From positions 3,306 to 9,019 of the forward strand of contig WTHY01000052.1 in NCBI GenBank assembly GCA_011522945.1: a DNA stretch of 5,714 nt. The letters run 5' to 3'. Positions 5,582 through 5,714 of the stretch are shown piece after piece (positions within the stretch are counted from its first letter, which is position 1; each line of letters starts with the position of its first letter). The notes under the pieces are model-generated. The model was not told the origin of the DNA. It worked only from the letters and a program-made list of their open reading frames with translations, and did not search any database. Source of the DNA: Alphaproteobacteria bacterium. Its GTDB lineage: Bacteria > Pseudomonadota > Alphaproteobacteria > Puniceispirillales > Puniceispirillaceae. The position numbers and the translations under genes are program-made.

Positions 5582-5714
5582 TTATTCTGTCGTTAGGTCG
5601 AAATTTTCACCTGGAAAATATTTCGCCAATCTTATGTCAGCTGTCCTTGCATGACCTTCCATGCCTTCCAAACGAGAAATACGTGCAGTTGCCTCAGCAA
5701 CTGGCTTCATGCCC
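5582..5714 (-). CDS. hpsN: HpsN-like sulfopropanediol 3-dehydrogenase, C-terminal 43 residues (runs off the window)
   Basis: Only the last 43 codons and a TAA stop are in the window; the 5' part lies beyond the right edge. The visible tail contains RLEGMEGHARTADIRLAKYF, followed by a short acidic end. This matches the C-terminus of the histidinol dehydrogenase superfamily, where a Glu-x4-His segment near the end supplies substrate and zinc contacts; the His here is encoded at 5651-5653. Within that superfamily, HpsN oxidises (R)-2,3-dihydroxypropane-1-sulfonate to (R)-sulfolactate in two NAD-dependent steps in the cytoplasm. The assignment rests on two things: the tail is HisD-like, and the following genes are two alcohol dehydrogenases plus suyAB, the set described with hpsN in Cupriavidus pinatubonensis. 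A true hisD is less likely because no histidine genes are nearby. The stop is 25 nt upstream of the next start, so co-transcription is expected. The full N-terminal domain cannot be checked here. Confidence 0.8.
   Translation of the reverse strand, partial: GMKPVAEATARISRLEGMEGHARTADIRLAKYFPGENFDLTTE

Overview
The window carries seven protein-coding genes, all on the minus strand, in two transcription units. It reads from right to left. The style of the genes (a sulfonate-degradation cluster of the DHPS/sulfolactate type, moderate base composition, a Gram-negative outer-membrane barrel) suggests a marine proteobacterium. Alphaproteobacteria such as the SAR116 or roseobacter lineages are my best guess, but no phylogenetic marker is present, so this is inference.

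Right-hand unit (about 5714 down to 2231): the end of a histidinol-dehydrogenase-like gene (hpsN-like), a short-chain dehydrogenase (hpsO-like), a zinc-dependent alcohol dehydrogenase (hpsP-like), then suyA and suyB. Gaps are 25, -4, 30 and 10 nt, and a strong intrinsic terminator closes the unit 58 nt after suyB. Together these genes encode catabolism of 2,3-dihydroxypropane-1-sulfonate (DHPS), a C3 sulfonate made by algae and from plant sulfolipid. The two alcohol dehydrogenases would interconvert the DHPS enantiomers, HpsN would oxidise (R)-DHPS to (R)-sulfolactate, and SuyAB would split sulfolactate into pyruvate (carbon for growth) and sulfite. The uptake system, the regulator and the sulfite-disposal genes are not in the window; if present they should lie to the right.

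Left-hand unit (2093 down to 358): after an AT-rich promoter region come two exported-protein genes joined by a TAATG stop/start overlap. The first is a complete inverse-autotransporter (intimin/invasin-type) beta-barrel that stops exactly where the barrel ends, with no passenger. The second is a signal-peptide-bearing, eight-cysteine protein that I cannot place firmly. This pair is the least conventional part of the window: a barrel of a family that normally displays its own C-terminal adhesin, coupled in translation to a separate secreted protein.

Left end (1-357): no convincing gene. It holds several inverted repeats, including a hairpin just after the last gene, and one short unsupported ORF.
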